Below are positions 60,001 through 64,000 of a stretch of DNA of 64,000 nucleotides, in pieces. How positions within the stretch are numbered: the first letter of the stretch is position 1; every line of letters starts with the position of its first letter. The notes below the pieces were generated by a model. That model was not told the DNA's origin and ran no database searches. It saw only the letters and a list, made by a program, of their open reading frames with translations. The translations under genes were made by a program, and so were the position numbers. Source of the DNA: Polydactylus sextarius (lineage: Eukaryota > Chordata > Actinopteri > Polynemidae); assembly GCA_016801845.1 (NCBI GenBank), contig CM028931.1:9064587-9128586 (forward strand), written 5' to 3'.

Positions 60001-63000
60001 TTAAGCTCATCATTTCTTTTAAAGCCGGACGTTGGTGTTAACTGTAGCTAAAAGCTGTAGTTAAAGCCTCCTAGTTGAAAACCATTTATGCTAATGCCTT
60101 CCACAAATGCTTGTTGAAGATATTTTAGCACTATACAGCATCGCTGCTGTGGCTACAAAGGTGCATTGAATCAGTATAGTTGAGTCCAGTTGGCAACCAA
60201 ACCAGAAAAACCTTCAGGTTTTCTTAAAACGTGAAGGTCTGAGATCATGTTAAAGATCTGAGGCGGCGGCCACAACCACAGCTGCAGACAAATTTAGAAG
60301 GAATTGAAATATCACATTATCCCGAGTCTTTGCTCTACAGTTTGGTGCGTAGGTGTGCTGAGAAATTATCACGATGACTCATGCGAACGTCTCCAATCTG
60401 CTCCCAGAACCAGACGTGGGGTCGGTGGGCAGCTACTGAACGAGCGATACGAGACGACGCAGCTACTGTCGTCCTCTGCTTTCTGTTCCACGTCTGTGAA
60501 AACACAAACACATCACGATGTCGACCGGACGAGAAGCAAAACCAGGACAGAGGTCGAAGAGCTGATTTAGAAAGTGAAAGTAAATAGAGCGATTCTTCTT
60601 CATTAACCCGGTCGGGTCTCTGTGGAGTTCAGTGTTCGACCCCCGAACGTTGATGTTGTTGTTGTTGTTGTTGAGAAACTGTAGGTCGATGTAGCCGCTC
60701 TGTTAGATGGTGACTGTAGCTGTTTGTTACCATTAGAAATGTTCGACTGGCGTGGGCTTTAAAAGGCTGATGATACAGAATTTATTCTATTTTTAATGCT
60801 GCAAGAATCATGTGCATCTGGTGTTTGCTGCAGAGATTATTATTACTTAAATCTGAGGCTTATTGGTTGTAAATATCTGAGTCTAACATATATATTAACT
60901 GACTGTTTTATCACTTATTTTTTTTAAATCGGCACGTATTTTGATTGTCTTTCTTTTTTGTTTAATGCAGAAAAAGATCCTTTAAGTGATTCAGGAATGA
61001 GATGCTCTGTGTTCATAACATTTCTAGTCTTTGGGCAGATGAACAGAAACAATAAAACACAAGAGGAAAAACTCTAATTATCTTCTTTAAAGATGATCCA
61101 ACAAACTGCAACAACCTTTGCAGAATAAAAACATCAATATCAGGTGATATCAACACAAAAAGCTTCTACTTCAGGCCTTATATTTAATTATTTTTTGAAT
61201 ATATCATCATCGTCATCAGGCTTGTGCACCCTGGAGTAAAAACACATCCCATGATGCCTCAGTGGCTTTGGCACCGACGGACACTGCGCTCATTATACTG
61301 CAGAGCAGGACCCGCAGATTTTCCCATGAGCCACCTGTGGTACGACCTCAACTAGGTCGTAATTGATGTTTTTTATTTATTTATTTATTTTTAAATCCCT
61401 ACACGTTTGTATTGTAACATCAGCGTTTAGAAGCTCCTCCTTCCGGTAAAATAGGTCATTAACGCCGCCAGACCTTGAGCTGCTGTTGAGTACGTTTACA
61501 CTTGGACGTGTTTGATGTGTAACACTGATAGAGACGTGAGAAGAAAATAAAATGAAATAAATAAAAAACGCAGCGTCCATAATTAGCGTCAAACGACCGT
61601 GCGTCCAAGGTGACTCCTCTAACGCCGCCGGGCTCGGTGAGAAGAGCCAACAAAATAATCACCTCTAATCTCTGCATGTTTATACAACTAACACTGACGA
61701 AACGTGCCCCCCACACACACATACACCTCCACCAGCACATACTAGTTCAAGACTATCAGGCTGAACATTATGAGGCACCACGGAGCCGTACAATCTCTAA
61801 TTAACACCTTGACGGCACTAAATGATACTAAAGTGTTTTTAATGAAGATAAAAATTGTTAAATTTGCTGGTTTCAGACGTTAAAAGGCTTCAGTGTCAGA
61901 GCGGTGGGTTTGTTGCGGTTCGTGTGTGCACACAGGTGATTAAATATACATAAGACGGTAGCAGGAGTAACGTGATGCCGATGGAGAAAGTGCAGCCTCT
62001 TTGTCCTGCTGGTGCATGTGCTGACTGGACAGATTTCCTTCACTTGAAAGTCGTTCGTCATTCCTTTCGCCAGCAATCGATAGGGACGACGTACCGGCGG
62101 TAAAACGTGATGAAGCACTGCACCAGCGCATGCATATAAACATCCCCTCCCATCCCATTCAATCCAATCCGATCCCATCCCATCCCCACGCTCCCCTCCC
62201 CCCCGTCGCCTTCGCCTGGCCTCGGACTGAGACGCTCAGAAACCAAAGCGCTCTGACTAAGTGCAGCTCAGCAAATGGAAATAAATGGAAGATGGAGCCG
62301 AAGAGGAATACGTCACATATGAGAGGTTGAAACGATGTGGGTGGGGGATTAGAGGGACAAAAAGTGTCAGTGTCAATAAACAGTTACACAATCTTCTTAG
62401 GCACATCTGTAGCTGTCCCGCCATGTTTCAATATAAACAGCTGAGGTCGTCACATCTGGACACTGGAAGGTGTGAACACGGGGATATTAAAAATAAAATA
62501 CAGGCAGCGAGGGAACAAAATCTCCAAAAAAAAAAAAAAAAAATGCAATGAACGTTGGATTAGTTGGGTCCACGTTATCATACAGCTAAGCTAGATACTG
62601 ACGCCATTAAAACAAGAAGAGAAGTAGAAGAAGAGAACCAATGACAAGCCTTGTGTAGGTCACGTGACCTATATCTGGAAGAAGAGGAAGTGTTTGAAAA
62701 ATGGCGGAGACGGCAGAGGTTGTTACAGCGGAGGAGGCTAACGTTTAGATTGAAGCCTTCAAAGAACAGAAGGTGTTTCTGTCACGTTATTATGGTTTTG
62801 TGTCGAAACAGAAACAAATGTGGTGGAAACGGTCGTAGAAACATTTGAGGAGAATAATCTGAAATGAAGCCGGAGAGACGCTGGAGTTTAACGTGTTGAA
62901 TTATTTGATGACATGCTTAAGAGACTATTTAAGGTGAATCCTTTGTTTCTTAACAGAAATTGGAGAAATAAATAGATATTAATGTCATTTCCTGCATCAC

Positions 63001-63534
63001 CCAATGTCCATTTATTCCATTTAATGTCATTTAGCCTCGTCTTCATTTGAGATCAATAGCTTTTAACTTAAAAAGACAACATATGCTTCTTAATGTGCTT
63101 CTGTTCAGACTCGAACTAAACTGTCTGTGTGTCTAATGTGTCTAAAGACCTGAAACTAAATTTGTTCTAGTTCAAGGTTTCCAGGTTTTCAAAGCGGCCT
63201 CACCTGACTCGCAGACGACCGACCCCGGCTTCAGCTCCAGCATCATGGTGATGGTGGCGATGTCGGTGGTGTAGAGGATTTGCGTGCGGTGCGGCAGGGA
63301 AACCGTCCACAGCTCGGGCGTTGGGTGAAGCACGTGGACCCATCCGCCTTTGCTGCAGGTGACCTTCGACCCGTACCGCTGACCGATCAGGTCCGTCGAG
63401 TGGCGGATGACGCCGTAGGAGGTCTGCGTCTGCGCGCCTTGCTGCACCTTGACGGGCATCATGGAGTCGTGGCCCAGGTAGATGATGGCGACGTCGCCGT
63501 CCTGGATTAAGTCTGAATACTCCACAAAACTCAT
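50716..63534 (-). CDS. trmt61a: TRMT61A, catalytic subunit of tRNA m1A58 methyltransferase, three coding exons
   Basis: TRMT61A with TRMT6 methylates adenine 58 in the tRNA T-loop (and some mRNA sites) using S-adenosylmethionine, mainly in the nucleus (family knowledge). Minus-strand exons 63534-63204, 55915-55649 and 51047-50716 join through split Gly codons to 309 residues; human is 289. The N-terminal domain reads MSFVEYSDLIQDGDVAIIYL and on through VTCSKGGWVHVLHPTPELW. The SAM-binding motif I is ESGTGSGS (residues 109-116), the acidic loop is HTVEFHQQRA, and the catalytic Asp181 lies in FLDIPSPWEA. The C-terminal motif is CSFSPCIEQVQRTCEAL and the end is GHTGYLTFATK. The start is in CACCATGAG. 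An Ala/Glu-rich insertion near residues 265-285 accounts for the extra length. The gene is tail-to-tail with BAG5. Confidence 0.97.
51270..51470. mobile_element. Family F element fragment
   Basis: TTCAACTTGACTACTCAGTT followed by GTTTCCACTTGGTGCTAGTT and CCTGGTACC resembles the left part of 2255-2619. The right end is not found. Confidence 0.5.
53716..53747. repeat. GCAGCAGAA 9-bp tandem repeat
   Basis: Three full units and a part. Confidence 0.9.
55220..55575. mobile_element. Family A foldback MITE, copy A6
   Basis: Left arm (AGTTTGACCGTCTTTT, AATGGGGCAG, CACTTCACTTCAGCAGTAGC) followed by a small central hairpin. GTTCCAGATCAGCAGATTCA (55460-55479) is inverted at about 55506-55532. Confidence 0.85.
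55649..55915 (-). CDS. trmt61a: TRMT61A coding exon 2 (SAM-binding core)
   Basis: 267 bp, acceptor TTGTTCCAG, donor GACAAG/GTGAGA. It carries GTGSGS, EFHQQRAEKV and the catalytic FLDIPSPWEA. Confidence 0.97.
56760..57010. promoter_or_regulatory. CpG-rich intronic patch with E-box and CRE-like sites
   Basis: It contains the palindrome GTCACGTGAC (56859-56868), GACGTTACGTCACCG (about 56940-56955) and many CpGs. It could be an enhancer or cryptic promoter. No transcript start can be fixed from sequence. Confidence 0.3.
57788..58038. mobile_element. Family C foldback MITE, single arm C2
   Basis: It matches the right arm of 27851-28657 (GGTGAGACTCCTGGTTGTTG through ACTCTAACAGTAGGATATAT) and ends CACCTTTAA. 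The partner arm is missing. Confidence 0.85.
62640..62760 (+). promoter_or_regulatory. Promoter-like segment opposite to TRMT61A
   Basis: Within 60 bp lie GTCACGTGAC (62659-62668), an ETS-type AGAGGAAGTG, and AAAAATGGCGGAGACGG (YY1-type, ATG at 62701). The ATG opens a 15-codon frame (MAETAEVVTAEEANV). This spacing is typical of housekeeping transcription starts. The product, if any, is unknown. Confidence 0.35.
63204..63534 (-). CDS. trmt61a: TRMT61A coding exon 1
   Basis: 110 codons plus one base. The exon begins at 63549 after acceptor TGTTGCAG, so 15 bases of 5' UTR precede the ATG and further UTR must be spliced from upstream, probably beyond the right edge. Donor GAGTCAG/GTGAGG. Confidence 0.97.
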
Positions 63535-63549
63535 GGTGAACGCGTCACT

Positions 63550-64000
63550 CTGCAACAGAGACGTAAAAAATGAACTTTTAGTAGTTAATATACAGGCACT
63601 GTCAGTGTAAAAGATCTTAAAAGTCCTAACCTGGACTCTAAAACAATATTTACATATACTTTCATGCTATAAATGAGATAAACAAATCGAGTTTATTTCA
63701 AGCTCAATAACGTCCTTGTGTACTCGTCCTTTCACCTGCACAGGTGGCAACCGGACAACAGCGCAATACTTAATAAATAATTTATAATAATCTATTATGA
63801 GTTTGTTATTAAATAGGTTTTCTTTGAGTCATACAACCACACTGACACAAAGAGACAGAAATGAAACACAAAGAGACGTGCAGGACAATACGACAGTGCA
63901 ACAAAAGAAACACAAAATGGCGGCACAGAGAAACAAAACGATCAAAAAGACTTCAAATAGATAGAAATCAGAAAGGTAGGATGGATGTGAAATAAAAACA
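63550..64000 (-). other. TRMT61A 5' intron, right edge of window
   Basis: AT-rich, with a degenerate ACAAAGAGACAGAAATG-type repeat at 63838-63970 like that at 15222-15830. The gene's own promoter is not visible and probably lies further right. Confidence 0.55.

Larger units (their letters stand above)
55916..63203 (-). other. TRMT61A intron between coding exons 1 and 2
   Basis: 7.3 kb. It contains a CpG-rich patch at 56760-57010, family C half-copy C2 (57788-58038), a (GTT)n run (60651-60674), a CCATCC-rich tract (about 62150-62190) and the promoter-like segment at 62640-62900. Confidence 0.75.

Overview
This is a vertebrate nuclear window, almost certainly from a ray-finned fish. It has multi-exon genes with GT-AG introns, an AT-rich background, many microsatellites, and fish-style non-autonomous DNA transposons. 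Four genes are recognisable: KLC1, COA8 (APOPT1), BAG5 and TRMT61A. From memory, the same four neighbours lie together in the same relative orientation at human 14q32. There are no prokaryotic features, CRISPR arrays or operons.

Layout. At 41-307 (minus) lies the first coding exon of kinesin light chain 1, read off the left edge. Its first intron fills most of 309-7800, with a GC-rich candidate promoter and first exon near 7600-8000. COA8 (minus, five coding exons, 8921-12575, 204 codons) follows. It appears to share a bidirectional promoter (about 12580-13600, with ETS sites and a CACGTG box) with BAG5 on the plus strand. BAG5 has a candidate first exon ending at 13593 and coding exons at 19086-19945 and 20989-21529 (466 residues). 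After its 3' UTR comes about 27 kb without any gene I can recognise (about 23.2-50.4 kb). TRMT61A (minus) occupies 50716-63534 in three coding exons (309 residues) separated by introns of 4.6 and 7.3 kb.

The gene-free spaces are mostly repeat. Family A is a palindromic foldback element with TTAAAGTG ends (six copies or part-copies). Family C is a related foldback element with TTAAAGGTGA ends (two copies). Family B is a terminal-inverted-repeat element of about 0.85 kb (three copies, two nearly identical). There is also one decayed Tc1-like transposase, a 15-bp perfect-TIR mini-element, clusters rich in GCTAAC/GTTAGC with a clean 15-bp minisatellite and a segmental duplication, and many microsatellites.

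The four genes do not form one pathway. KLC1 is cargo-motor machinery, COA8 a mitochondrial complex IV assembly factor, BAG5 an Hsp70 co-chaperone, and TRMT61A the catalytic subunit of the tRNA m1A58 methyltransferase. I found no convincing new biological system. The points most worth following are the BAG5 5' leader (possible in-frame N-terminal extension plus upstream ORFs), the intron that splits the BAG5 coding region, the two related foldback families, and two promoter-like segments inside apparently non-genic DNA (42.05-42.3 kb and 62.6-62.9 kb).
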